Both the position numbers and the translations under genes were made by a program. The notes under the pieces were generated by a model. It ran no database searches and was not told the DNA's origin. It worked only from the letters and a program-made list of their open reading frames with translations. A stretch of 8,018 nucleotides of DNA from Sulfurovum sp. (GTDB lineage Bacteria > Campylobacterota > Campylobacteria > Campylobacterales > Sulfurovaceae): positions 1 through 8,018 of the forward strand of contig DAOUPF010000049.1 of assembly GCA_030626265.1 (NCBI GenBank). Direction: 5' to 3'. This document shows, one piece after another, positions 1-7,292 of the stretch; positions within the stretch are counted from its first letter, which is position 1; every line of letters begins with the position of its first letter.

Positions 1-1
1 A

Positions 2-2503
2 AAAAAAGAGGGGATTAGCAGTATAGTACCATTTAAGTCTTATCGAGGTCATGCTGCTGTCAATCTACATATGGGTACACATAAAAACAATCCCATACTA
101 GCCTCCATTATAAACAAAGGGCTGAGTGCTATTAGCAAAAAAGAGAAGAAAGTCATCTATGATTATTGGATTGGTAATTCTAAAGATATAAAAAACTCTC
201 TCAAGTTAACAGATGATGAATATATATGGATAAAAGAAAATCCTATCGTCTCTTATAGAGAATATATGGATTGGATGCCTTTTGGAACAGTAAATGGCAA
301 GGGTGAATATATTGGCATTATCGCAGACATTTTAAACTCATTTGAAAAGATGTCCCCATTCTCTTTTAAAGGGCATCAGTTGGACGATAAGACACTTCAA
401 CATACTTTAGAACATGGGAGTGCGGTGAAGCTAATTTTTGGTGATAAAAATAGCAAGTTATGGGGGAAACATTATATAGCCATAGAGTCTTATATTAAAA
501 CTCCCGTTGTGATTATCATGAAAGAGGGGCAAGGTTTTATAAATGATCTTAGTGATATAAAGTCTAAAAAGATTGCCATTGTAGATAGTTATAGTTATGC
601 AAATAAACTCTCTACTCACTATAATAAACAAAAGTTATTAAAAGTAAATACTTTAGATGAAGCATTAGATGGCATATTGATAGATTACTATGATGCGCTA
701 TTGCTTCCTATGCCAGTAGCAGCACATATGATCAAAACCAAAGGGTTAAGTGAATTAAAAATTGTAGGTAAAACTGCTGTAGAGATTGAACCAACAATTT
801 TTGTACATAAAGATGAACCGTTACTTTATAGTATAATAGATAAAATGATAACAAATTTAGGTCATGAAAAATATTTAGAAATTTTTGGAAAATGGCAAAA
901 ATTAGAATTTGCCAAAAGAATAGACTATACACTTCTTATTCAGGTAGGTAGCTTTTTATTGCTATTTATTTTAGCTACACTCTATTGGAATAGAAAGTTA
1001 AGTTATGAAATTGATGAGAGAAAAGCATTACAAAAAGAGCTAGAAATAGCTAAGGAAGCTGCCGATGCAGCTAACCGTGCCAAATCAGAATTTTTAGCCA
1101 ATATGAGTCATGAGATTAGAACTCCGATGAATGCTATTATCGGATTTACTGAACTTTTAAATGAGCAGGTAAATGAACCAAAATTAAAGTCTTACGTTAA
1201 AACCATTCAATCAGCAGGAAGATCTCTTTTAACACTTATTAATGATATTTTGGATCTTTCCAAAATTGAAGCGGGTAAATTCACTATTCAAAAAAAGGCA
1301 ACCAGTCTTTATGACATTGCCAATGATATATCAGCTATTTTTACTATGAATATTAAAAGTAAAGGAATAGACTTTATCGTAGAAGTGGATAAAGAATTGC
1401 CTCAAAGTTTACTTCTTGATGAGGTTCGTTTACGGCAAGTGTTAGTGAATCTTATTGGAAATGCTGTAAAATTTACTCAACATGGATATGTAAAATTAAG
1501 TATAGAACAAAAATATCTTGATGAACATTTGAGTAAGATAGATTTGGAGATTCGTATAAAAGATACAGGTATTGGTATCTCTCAAAGTCAACAAGAGGTT
1601 ATTTTTGAGGCATTCACACAGCATGTAGGACAAGACAATAAAGTATACGGAGGAACAGGTTTAGGATTATCAATCTCCAAAAATTTAATTGATATGATGG
1701 ATGGAAGGATTGCCATAGAGAGTAAAATTGGTGAAGGATCAACCTTTATCATTTCTCTTAATCATGTAGATATCTCTTCTGTTGCAGAATTGCCAGAGTA
1801 TATAGAAAGCAATAAGAATGAGATTGTTTTTCACGCAGCTAAAATCTTGGTTGTAGATGATGTGGAAGATAACCGTGAACTGCTTGTCAATCACTTTGCT
1901 CCAACAGCGTTAGAGGTAGTGACTGCCTATAATGGAATCAATGCAATTGAAGTCTTTAAAGAAGAAAAACCTGATCTTATTTTGATGGATATTCGTATGC
2001 CAAAAATGAATGGATATGAAGCAACAAAAGAGATAAAAAGTTTGTCAGATGTCCCTATTGTTGCGTTAACAGCATCTATTATGACAGATGAGGCAGATCG
2101 TCTTAAAAGTAAAGATTTTGATGGCTATCTGCGTAAACCAGTTTTGCGTCAAGAACTTTTTTTAGAAATCGGAAGATTTTTAGCGTATGATGAAGTGCAG
2201 CATAGTGTAGAAGAGAAAAAAGTAGTCCTTTCCAAAACAGCACAAAACAGTATGGATATTATTTTAAAGACTTTAAGTGAAGAGATCAGACCTTTAAGAG
2301 ATCGGGCACTTCGTAGCAATAATATCAATCAAACTAAAGAGCTTGTATCTATGCTTGAAGCTTTAGCAACTCGTTATGATGTTGAACCACTACATGATTT
2401 TTCAAAATCTCTAAAAGAGGCTATAGACCTTTTTAATATCCAAGAGATAGAAACACTACTCAATGAGTACGATGCACTAGAGAAACAACTTACTTCTATA
2501 TAG
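2..2503 (+). CDS. Hybrid sensor histidine kinase with periplasmic SBP_bac_3 sensor domains and receiver domain (5' end outside window)
   Basis: Inner-membrane sensor that should bind a small solute in the periplasm, autophosphorylate on His and pass the phosphate to its own receiver. The frame is open to the left edge with no stop, and the residues before the first in-window ATG (71) continue a normal SBP_bac_3 C-terminus. That ATG has no ribosome binding site, so it is internal. Numbering from that Met: end of a first SBP_bac_3 domain 1-40; second SBP_bac_3 about 45-277; transmembrane helix about 286-306; coiled-coil linker about 310-340; HisKA with phospho-acceptor H347 in SHEIRTPMN; HATPase_c with N460/N464, DTGIGIS (498-504) and GGTGLGL (527-533); receiver 591-705 with acidic pair D596/D597, phospho-acceptor D640, T667 and K689. 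All catalytic residues are present. Residues 720-810 are helical and resemble a degenerate Hpt domain. No output DNA-binding domain is present. The ligand is unknown. At least 833 residues lie in the window. Confidence 0.93.
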   Translation, partial: KKEGISSIVPFKSYRGHAAVNLHMGTHKNNPILASIINKGLSAISKKEKKVIYDYWIGNSKDIKNSLKLTDDEYIWIKENPIVSYREYMDWMPFGTVNGKGEYIGIIADILNSFEKMSPFSFKGHQLDDKTLQHTLEHGSAVKLIFGDKNSKLWGKHYIAIESYIKTPVVIIMKEGQGFINDLSDIKSKKIAIVDSYSYANKLSTHYNKQKLLKVNTLDEALDGILIDYYDALLLPMPVAAHMIKTKGLSELKIVGKTAVEIEPTIFVHKDEPLLYSIIDKMITNLGHEKYLEIFGKWQKLEFAKRIDYTLLIQVGSFLLLFILATLYWNRKLSYEIDERKALQKELEIAKEAADAANRAKSEFLANMSHEIRTPMNAIIGFTELLNEQVNEPKLKSYVKTIQSAGRSLLTLINDILDLSKIEAGKFTIQKKATSLYDIANDISAIFTMNIKSKGIDFIVEVDKELPQSLLLDEVRLRQVLVNLIGNAVKFTQHGYVKLSIEQKYLDEHLSKIDLEIRIKDTGIGISQSQQEVIFEAFTQHVGQDNKVYGGTGLGLSISKNLIDMMDGRIAIESKIGEGSTFIISLNHVDISSVAELPEYIESNKNEIVFHAAKILVVDDVEDNRELLVNHFAPTALEVVTAYNGINAIEVFKEEKPDLILMDIRMPKMNGYEATKEIKSLSDVPIVALTASIMTDEADRLKSKDFDGYLRKPVLRQELFLEIGRFLAYDEVQHSVEEKKVVLSKTAQNSMDIILKTLSEEIRPLRDRALRSNNINQTKELVSMLEALATRYDVEPLHDFSKSLKEAIDLFNIQEIETLLNEYDALEKQLTSI

Positions 2504-2508
2504 ATAGT

Positions 2509-2536
2509 AAGTCTCTTTTGTTAGCTAAAAAAACTT
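2509..2536. other. Weak inverted repeat between convergent stops
   Basis: The 33-bp gap between the kinase stop and the aspartoacylase stop contains an imperfect inverted repeat (AAGT...ACTT outer arms) around the 8-bp palindrome TTAGCTAA at 2521-2528. Read as RNA from the minus strand, it folds into about 10 A/U-rich pairs including two G-U pairs. From the plus strand the pairing is worse. No clean U-tract follows on either side. It may act as a poor terminator for the aspartoacylase transcript, but the sequence does not establish this. Confidence 0.2.
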
Positions 2537-3433
2537 CTAGAACTCCAGAGAGATAAGCTTTTTCTCAGTCAAGCACATAGCAAAACCTTTTTCATAATAA
2601 GCTGCTTCATTGACAAATAACGCATGAGCAGTATCCTCATCTTGGTAGTTTACAGACTCTCCATCTAGTGTCATAAATAGTGGGTCTCCTTTATCAATTT
2701 TCTTATAACCATCATCTTGCAGATCAGGGTGTATCATAGCTACAATATCTCCACTTTCATTTCTAGGAAAATCTACAAGCTTTTTATAATCATATATCTC
2801 AACACTATCATAATGCTTGTCCAGTTTACCAGTATTATGTAGTTCAAAAAAGTCTAGGACAGTGTGTACTATATTTTCAGTTCCTATAAATACATCTGCT
2901 CGAAGTACTCCCTGAGGGATAGGCCCTACCTCTATAGTAAATCCACGAGGTGGTATAGAGCTTACAAATGCTGCATCATCTGTATCACCTTGCCATCTAA
3001 ATATATTTAGCTCAGGTAGCTTATCTTTGGCATATGCTGCTGCCTGCCAAGTCAGCTTATCGGTACTGCTTATACATATAGATAAGCCCATACTAGAGGT
3101 TGTAGTATGCAGATCCATAATAAAGTCAATATTAGAATCTTTGCTTCCTTTTGGACCTATCTTTTGATTTATCTCTTTGGCTAGTTTGTCCTCATAGCTA
3201 GTGAGTGTATCATCTGCAAGAGCTGCCTTTGAAAAAGTACGGTTTAAGTCTTTATCTACATATCTGGTACACTGCTTCATAGCACCTAGATTTGTGTGCA
3301 TAGAGATGGTTTTAAAACTATCTCTATGTATGATTTTAGGATTAGTGGTAAATTTATTTATCAGGTAAACTCCTGTCAACTCATTCCCATGAGTACCACC
3401 AGTAATTGCTATCTTTTTAATACTATTTTGCAT
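2537..3433 (-). CDS. Aspartoacylase-family zinc amidohydrolase (AstE/AspA family)
   Basis: Predicted cytoplasmic zinc hydrolase that removes the acyl group from N-acyl amino acids; the family type reaction is N-acetyl-L-aspartate to acetate plus aspartate. The 298 residues match the aspartoacylase family along their length (human ASPA is about 313). Visible motifs are GGTHGNE with zinc ligands H15 and E18, CTRYVDKDLNRTF with substrate-binding R57, N64 and R65, DLHTTTS with third zinc ligand H109, IEVGP with catalytic E168, and NEAAYYEK near the C-terminus with Y280 at the substrate-site tyrosine position. No signal peptide is seen. The start is supported by GGAG (plus-strand CTCC, 3441-3444) 7 nt upstream. 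It is divergent from the M20/ABC importer operon, with which it shares a promoter region, suggesting a common catabolic role. Substrate preference (acetyl-aspartate, other N-acyl amino acids, or mercapturate-like compounds as in ACY3) cannot be fixed from sequence. The more distant succinylglutamate desuccinylases (AstE) fit the motifs less well. Confidence 0.92.
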   Translation of the reverse strand: MQNSIKKIAITGGTHGNELTGVYLINKFTTNPKIIHRDSFKTISMHTNLGAMKQCTRYVDKDLNRTFSKAALADDTLTSYEDKLAKEINQKIGPKGSKDSNIDFIMDLHTTTSSMGLSICISSTDKLTWQAAAYAKDKLPELNIFRWQGDTDDAAFVSSIPPRGFTIEVGPIPQGVLRADVFIGTENIVHTVLDFFELHNTGKLDKHYDSVEIYDYKKLVDFPRNESGDIVAMIHPDLQDDGYKKIDKGDPLFMTLDGESVNYQDEDTAHALFVNEAAYYEKGFAMCLTEKKLISLEF

Positions 3434-3468
3434 AAATAAACTCCATTCATTATAAGAAGATAAATTAG

Positions 3469-3477
3469 ATTATAGCA
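3469..3477 (-). promoter_or_regulatory. Extended -10 promoter of the aspartoacylase gene
   Basis: On the minus strand the sequence reads TGCTATAAT, a perfect TATAAT with an extended-10 TG motif, 36 bp upstream of the start codon. Transcription would begin near 3462, giving a leader of roughly 29 nt containing the GGAG ribosome binding site. No TTGACA-like -35 is seen, as is usual for Campylobacterota sigma-70 promoters. A second minus-strand TATAAT at 3449-3454 lies too close to the ribosome binding site to be the main promoter. Confidence 0.6.
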
Positions 3478-3521
3478 AAAATATCTATTTTTATAACAAA
3501 AAGTAGCAATAAATGGGAATT

Positions 3522-3536
3522 TTAATAACTTATTAA
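3522..3536. promoter_or_regulatory. Perfect AT palindrome, possible operator
   Basis: TTAATAA-C-TTATTAA is a perfect inverted repeat with 7-bp arms around one central base. It sits over the -35 position of the rightward promoter (its -10 is at 3549-3554), and about 45 bp upstream of the leftward -10. That is a suitable place for a repressor or activator to control the operon. It is made almost only of A and T in an AT-rich region, so chance is a real alternative. No regulator gene lies in the window. Confidence 0.3.
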
Positions 3537-3548
3537 TATTTTATTCTT

Positions 3549-3554
3549 TATAAT
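3549..3554 (+). promoter_or_regulatory. -10 box of the M20/ABC importer operon
   Basis: A perfect TATAAT lies 32 bp upstream of the M20 start codon. Transcription would start near 3561 and give a leader of about 26 nt that includes the TAAGG ribosome binding site at 3576-3580. No -35 consensus is present at the expected distance; the AT-rich stretch there contains the palindrome at 3522-3536. It is the only clear plus-strand promoter before the operon, since the later genes follow with short gaps. Confidence 0.6.
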
Positions 3555-3586
3555 GACCATCTATTATTTTGTTTGTAAGGTTTTAA

Positions 3587-4747
3587 ATGATTAAAGAAAT
3601 TGATCAACTTTTAAGAGATAATGAATCACAAATTTATAAAGATTTTGAAAAAGTTGTAAATATCAATAGCTTTACAGGCAATTTAGACGGCATTGATGTA
3701 ATGCTAAATGCCCTTGTTGAAATTGGTATAAAAAATGATATAAACTTAGAAACTATCTACTCTAGTAAAAAAGCTAGACCTCATTTAATATATCAAAAAG
3801 ATTTAAAAGAAGATTACTTTGCTTTTATTGGACATTTTGATACTGTACACCCTCCAGAGAGTGATTTCAATACTTATAAAGATACAGGTGAATTTATAAT
3901 AGGTCCAGGTGCAAATGATATGAAAGCTGGACTTCTTATAGCACTATACTCAATCTCTATTTTAAAAAAATTATATCCCAATAGAAAATTGCCTATAAAA
4001 ATACTTTTCAACTCTGATGAAGAGACTGGTTCTAGTGACTCACGAGAGCTAATAGAATCAGAGTTGATAAATGCAAAAGCTGGTTTTGTATTTGAGCCAG
4101 GCAGGATAAATGGTGAGATTGTCACCAAGAGAAAAGGTATAGCCAGCTTGGATATAGAGGTCATAGGTAAACCTGCACACTCAGGTGTAGCACCATGGGA
4201 TGGCATAAACTCTATACTCGCATCATGTGAGATAATACAAAAACTAGAAGCACTAAATGACTATAAAAATGGTGTCATAGTAGGGTGCAATCAAATCTCT
4301 GCAGGAGTTGCCAGAAATGTAGTCCCTGCATATAGTAAGATAATTGTTGATATCAGATTTGACACTATAGCACAAAAAGTTACCCTATTTAAAAATATAG
4401 AGGATATATTGGGTGCATCAAATAGTGTAAATGCAGAGGTAAAATACAATCTGCTATTTAACAGACCACCTCTTGTCAGAAGTGAGGAGTCCATAAGGTT
4501 GTCAAAGATTTATAGGGATATTTCAACAAAGCTAGGGTATAGCTGTGAGGAGGTAAGTACTGGTGGTGTATCTGATGGAAACTTTGTATCTGCGATGGGT
4601 ATCCCTGTGCTTGATGGTCTGGGTGCAGTAGGTGATTTTAGTCATACAAAAAAAGAGTACATTAAAAAAGAGTCTATGCTTTATAGAATCAAGATTTTTG
4701 TGCTATTTATGAGCAAGATATTAAACGAAGAGCAATTAAACAAATAA
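3587..4747 (+). CDS. M20-family metallo-hydrolase (ArgE/DapE/ACY1/CPG2 type)
   Basis: Predicted cytoplasmic two-zinc hydrolase cleaving an amide bond of a peptide or N-acyl amino acid. All M20 active-site residues are visible: HFD with ligand H83 and D85, bridging ligand D111 in GANDMKAG, general base E145 and ligand E146 in DEETGS, ligand E170 in FEPG, and ligand H353 in FSHTKKEY. The dimerisation lid domain (about 180-290) has the usual GKPAHSG with H198 and the RNVVP stretch. Its 386 residues are normal for the family (CPG2 is about 415). Pattern and length favour the CPG2/ArgE group rather than PepT, but the substrate is not resolved. There is no signal peptide. The start is supported by TAAGG at 3576-3580, 6 nt upstream. 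It is first in the operon, 12 bp before the binding-protein gene, so it probably processes what the importer brings in. Twelve of its 13 Arg codons are AGA or AGG, unlike the kinase upstream. Confidence 0.9.
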   Translation: MIKEIDQLLRDNESQIYKDFEKVVNINSFTGNLDGIDVMLNALVEIGIKNDINLETIYSSKKARPHLIYQKDLKEDYFAFIGHFDTVHPPESDFNTYKDTGEFIIGPGANDMKAGLLIALYSISILKKLYPNRKLPIKILFNSDEETGSSDSRELIESELINAKAGFVFEPGRINGEIVTKRKGIASLDIEVIGKPAHSGVAPWDGINSILASCEIIQKLEALNDYKNGVIVGCNQISAGVARNVVPAYSKIIVDIRFDTIAQKVTLFKNIEDILGASNSVNAEVKYNLLFNRPPLVRSEESIRLSKIYRDISTKLGYSCEEVSTGGVSDGNFVSAMGIPVLDGLGAVGDFSHTKKEYIKKESMLYRIKIFVLFMSKILNEEQLNK

Positions 4748-4759
4748 AAGGAGTTTAAA

Positions 4760-6292
4760 ATGAAGAAAATTATAGTTGGTTTAGCTACAGCAGCTTTACT
4801 ATGTACAGCGGGTAATGCGGAGACGTTAAAGGTAGGTCTAGCATCAGGGGCACTTAGTATGGATCCATACGCTCATAATGAAACGGCAACAAATTCAATC
4901 CTATCAAATCTATTTGATGCATTGATATCTTTTGATAAGGATATAAAAACTCATCCAGGCTTAGCTGTTTCTTGGACTAATCCAGAACCAACTGTTTGGG
5001 TTATGAAGCTAAGAGAGGGTGTTACATTCCATAATGGAAATAAGTTTAATGCTGATGATGTTGTTTTCTCTTTTGATAGAATTAAAAACTGGGATAAATC
5101 AGGATTTAAGGGTAAAGTAAGTGCTATAGTATCTGTCGAAAAGGTTGATGAGTATACTGTCAAGTTCGTTACTACAAAACCTTTCCCTGTATTTTTGAGA
5201 AAGCTTACATATGTAGGTATATTAGACAAAGAGACCCTAGAGGGTAAAACTGACCAGTGGATTGGACTCAACCCTATAGGTACAGGACCATACAAGCTCA
5301 CATCATGGAGCAAAGGTGACCATATCAAAATGGATGCACATCCTAACTATTGGAGAGGGAAAGGTAAATTTGACAAAGTAATATTTAGACCATTGACTAA
5401 CAATGCTACTAGAGTTGCCGCAATTTTGAGTAATGAAGTTGATATTATAAATAGAGTGCCTGTTGTTGATGTAAATAGAGTCAAGAAAAACGATAAACTA
5501 AACTTCTTTGTACAGCCAGGTCTGAGACTTATATATCTACAGATGGATCAAGATCGTGATGGTACAAAATGGATTAAGTCCCATGATGGAAAAAATCCAT
5601 TTAAAGACATTAGAGTAAGACGAGCTTTATATTATGGAATCAATGAAGATGCCATTATTAAATATGTAATGAAAAGTTTTGCAAAACCAGCTGCACAGCT
5701 AAGTCCATCGGCAGTATTTGGACATGATGAGAGTATAAAGAGAGTAGCATTTGATCCTGAAAAAGCAAAAGCCCTATTGGCAGAAGCTGGATATCCAGAT
5801 GGATTTGAAGTACAACTCGATGCTCCAAACAATCGATATATCAATGATTCACAGATAGCTCAAGCAGTAGCTTCATCTCTAGCAAAAATAGGCATCAAAG
5901 TAAAAGTAAATGCAACACCTAAGTCTACATTTTTCAAGGCTGTAAGACAGAGAGATTTAGGCTTCTTCCTGATTGGCTGGGCTAGTAGTGATGGCGATGC
6001 CAGTTCTGTACTAGATGGTGTAGGACACTCTACTGATAATGATAAAGGATATGGTAGATACAATAAGGGTGGCTTTGGTAATGCAAAAGCAGATGCACTT
6101 ATTGAAAAATCTGCAGGTATGATGGATCCAGCAGAGCGTCTAAAAGCTCTACAGGAAGCTCAGAGAATTATTATGGTCGAAGAGCAAGGCTTTATCCCTC
6201 TACACTACCAAGTAGACATATATGCTTCCAGTAAAAATATTACATTTGTACCAAGAACAGATAGTCGTATCTGGGTATACGACATAAAATAA
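4760..6292 (+). CDS. Periplasmic substrate-binding protein of a peptide-type ABC importer (SBP_bac_5, DppA/OppA/NikA-like)
   Basis: Secreted binding protein that captures the ligand and delivers it to the permeases encoded downstream. Residues 1-20 form a signal peptide (MKK, hydrophobic core, likely cut after GNA). C15 does not sit in a proper lipobox, so a soluble periplasmic protein is expected. The SBP_bac_5 domain covers the rest, with the family signature around 85-108 (REGVTFHNG and ADDVVFSFDRI), IGTGPYKL (173-180), NYWRG (196-200), FKDIRVRRAL (281-290) and the hinge/ligand segment GWASSDGD (406-413). At 510 residues it is full length. In DppA and OppA, an Asp three residues after the Trp of this segment holds the peptide amino terminus; here that place is S410, with D411 and D413 next to it. 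A strong AAGGAG (4748-4753) lies 6 nt before the start, in the 12-bp gap after the M20 gene. The ligand could be a di- or oligopeptide, a blocked peptide or an N-acyl amino acid. Confidence 0.92.
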   Translation: MKKIIVGLATAALLCTAGNAETLKVGLASGALSMDPYAHNETATNSILSNLFDALISFDKDIKTHPGLAVSWTNPEPTVWVMKLREGVTFHNGNKFNADDVVFSFDRIKNWDKSGFKGKVSAIVSVEKVDEYTVKFVTTKPFPVFLRKLTYVGILDKETLEGKTDQWIGLNPIGTGPYKLTSWSKGDHIKMDAHPNYWRGKGKFDKVIFRPLTNNATRVAAILSNEVDIINRVPVVDVNRVKKNDKLNFFVQPGLRLIYLQMDQDRDGTKWIKSHDGKNPFKDIRVRRALYYGINEDAIIKYVMKSFAKPAAQLSPSAVFGHDESIKRVAFDPEKAKALLAEAGYPDGFEVQLDAPNNRYINDSQIAQAVASSLAKIGIKVKVNATPKSTFFKAVRQRDLGFFLIGWASSDGDASSVLDGVGHSTDNDKGYGRYNKGGFGNAKADALIEKSAGMMDPAERLKALQEAQRIIMVEEQGFIPLHYQVDIYASSKNITFVPRTDSRIWVYDIK

Positions 6293-6298
6293 AAAATC

Positions 6299-6326
6299 GA
6301 CTTTACCTCCAATATGAGGTAAAGTC
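6299..6326 (+). promoter_or_regulatory. Intercistronic stem-loop after the binding-protein gene
   Basis: GACTTTACCTC and GAGGTAAAGTC form a perfect 11-bp stem with the 6-nt loop CAATAT, starting 7 nt after the binding-protein stop and ending 15 nt before the permease start. No U-run follows on the plus strand, so it is not a standard intrinsic terminator for this operon. A stable hairpin in this position commonly protects the upstream message from 3' exonucleases and so yields more binding protein than permease; that role is inferred here. The 5' arm plus first loop base reads ACCTCC, which is anti-Shine-Dalgarno-like, and the 3' arm contains its partner GAGGT. On the opposite strand the stem is followed by TTTTTTATTTTA and would resemble a terminator, but no leftward gene ends there. 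Confidence 0.6.
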
Positions 6327-6341
6327 ATATATGGGAATTCA

Positions 6342-7292
6342 ATGATAAAGTATATACTCAATAGACTATTTCACTCAACTCTAGTAATGTTTACTATTAG
6401 TTTTATAGTATTTTTTATAATGTTTAAGGCGGGAGATCCAGTAGAGCTCATGCTGCCAGCTGATGCAACGCAACAAGATGTTATTGACATGCGTGTTGCT
6501 CTTGGATTAGATAAATCTTTTATAGTTCAATATAAAAACTTTCTGATAAATGTCTCCCACGGTGATTTAGGAAATTCATTTATATATGGTCAACCAGCAC
6601 TTGATATTGTGTTTGAGAGAATGCCGGCTACTATGGAGCTAGCAGTTTTAGCTATGATTTTGTCTATTCTTATAGGTATCCCTCTAGGTATCATATCTTC
6701 CATAAAACCAAATTCGTTCTTAAGTAGGATTATCATGTTCTTCTCTTTAGCGGGCATTTCGGTGCCCGTATTTTGGACTGGCATGATACTCGTGCTTATC
6801 TTCTCTGTTATATATGGAGTTCTCCCTTCTTCTGGTAGAGGTGAGGTTTATCTATTTACCTCAGCATTTACATGGGATGGGATTAGGCATTTGATTATGC
6901 CTGTGGCGACCCTGACTGTATTTCAACTAGCTTTGATATTGAGGCTGACACGGACGGGCATGATGGAGGTGCTGATGCAAGACTATATCAAGCTAGCAGC
7001 TGCCAAAGGTGTACCTAGGAGAGTCATCGTATACTATCATGCACTAAAAAATACTCTCATTCCTCTGATTACTATCATAGGTATACAGTTTGGTCAACTT
7101 GTAGCATTTACAATTGTTACTGAGACTATATTTGCATGGCCAGGTTCTGGCAAGCTCATCATTGACTCTATCCAAAATCTTGATAGACCCATTGTTGTAG
7201 CATATCTGTTGATAATATCTTTTATCTTTGTGGCTATCAACTTTGTTGTTGATGTGCTTTATACATTTGTAGATCCAAGAGTGAGGGTATGA
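6342..7292 (+). CDS. DppB-type permease of the peptide ABC importer
   Basis: Inner-membrane subunit that forms half of the import channel (BPD_transp_1, DppB/OppB/GsiC/NikB group). The 316 residues show six hydrophobic helices at roughly 9-29, 99-119, 134-158, 182-202, 238-262 and 284-308, with the large periplasmic loop between helices 1 and 2 that is typical of the B subunit. The EAA loop that docks with the ATPase lies around 214-240 (DYIKLAAAKG and ALKNTLIPL), and the C-terminus ends in the usual DPRVRV. Only a weak ribosome binding site, GGGA at 6333-6336, precedes the ATG, and the stem-loop at 6299-6326 lies just upstream. This gene is therefore probably expressed less than the binding protein. 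The stop codon overlaps the start of the next permease gene by one base. Confidence 0.92.
   Translation: MIKYILNRLFHSTLVMFTISFIVFFIMFKAGDPVELMLPADATQQDVIDMRVALGLDKSFIVQYKNFLINVSHGDLGNSFIYGQPALDIVFERMPATMELAVLAMILSILIGIPLGIISSIKPNSFLSRIIMFFSLAGISVPVFWTGMILVLIFSVIYGVLPSSGRGEVYLFTSAFTWDGIRHLIMPVATLTVFQLALILRLTRTGMMEVLMQDYIKLAAAKGVPRRVIVYYHALKNTLIPLITIIGIQFGQLVAFTIVTETIFAWPGSGKLIIDSIQNLDRPIVVAYLLIISFIFVAINFVVDVLYTFVDPRVRV
7283..7287 (+). promoter_or_regulatory. Ribosome binding site choosing the second of two adjacent ATGs
   Basis: GAGGG ends 4 nt before the ATG at 7292 but only 1 nt before the ATG at 7289. The second ATG is the better-spaced start. It gives a TGATG one-base overlap with the upstream stop, consistent with translational coupling of the two permeases. 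Confidence 0.55.

Noticed and set aside
71..73. ATG at 71 as the true start of the sensor kinase
   Set aside because: No ribosome binding site precedes it, the frame stays open to the left edge, and the residues on both sides form one continuous SBP_bac_3 C-terminus.
3449..3454. Second minus-strand TATAAT as the aspartoacylase promoter
   Set aside because: Transcription from it would start at or inside the GGAG ribosome binding site; the extended -10 at 3469-3477 is better placed.
3874..4206. 110-codon open frame on the minus strand inside the M20 gene, and similar antisense frames at 732-932, 4291-4494, 4951-5328, 5632-5844, 5860-6063, 6590-6784 and 7813-8010
   Set aside because: All lie opposite well-supported genes, show no recognisable domain and have low-complexity antisense composition; they are shadows.
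4799..4804. Cys15 of the binding protein as a lipoprotein attachment site
   Set aside because: The residue before the Cys is Leu rather than Gly or Ala, and a normal signal peptidase I site (GNA) follows five residues later.
6299..6326. The hairpin as a Rho-independent terminator of the binding-protein gene
   Set aside because: The bases after the stem on the plus strand (ATATATGGG) contain no U-run, and the permease gene of the same operon follows at once. The T-rich run lies only on the opposite strand, where no gene needs it.
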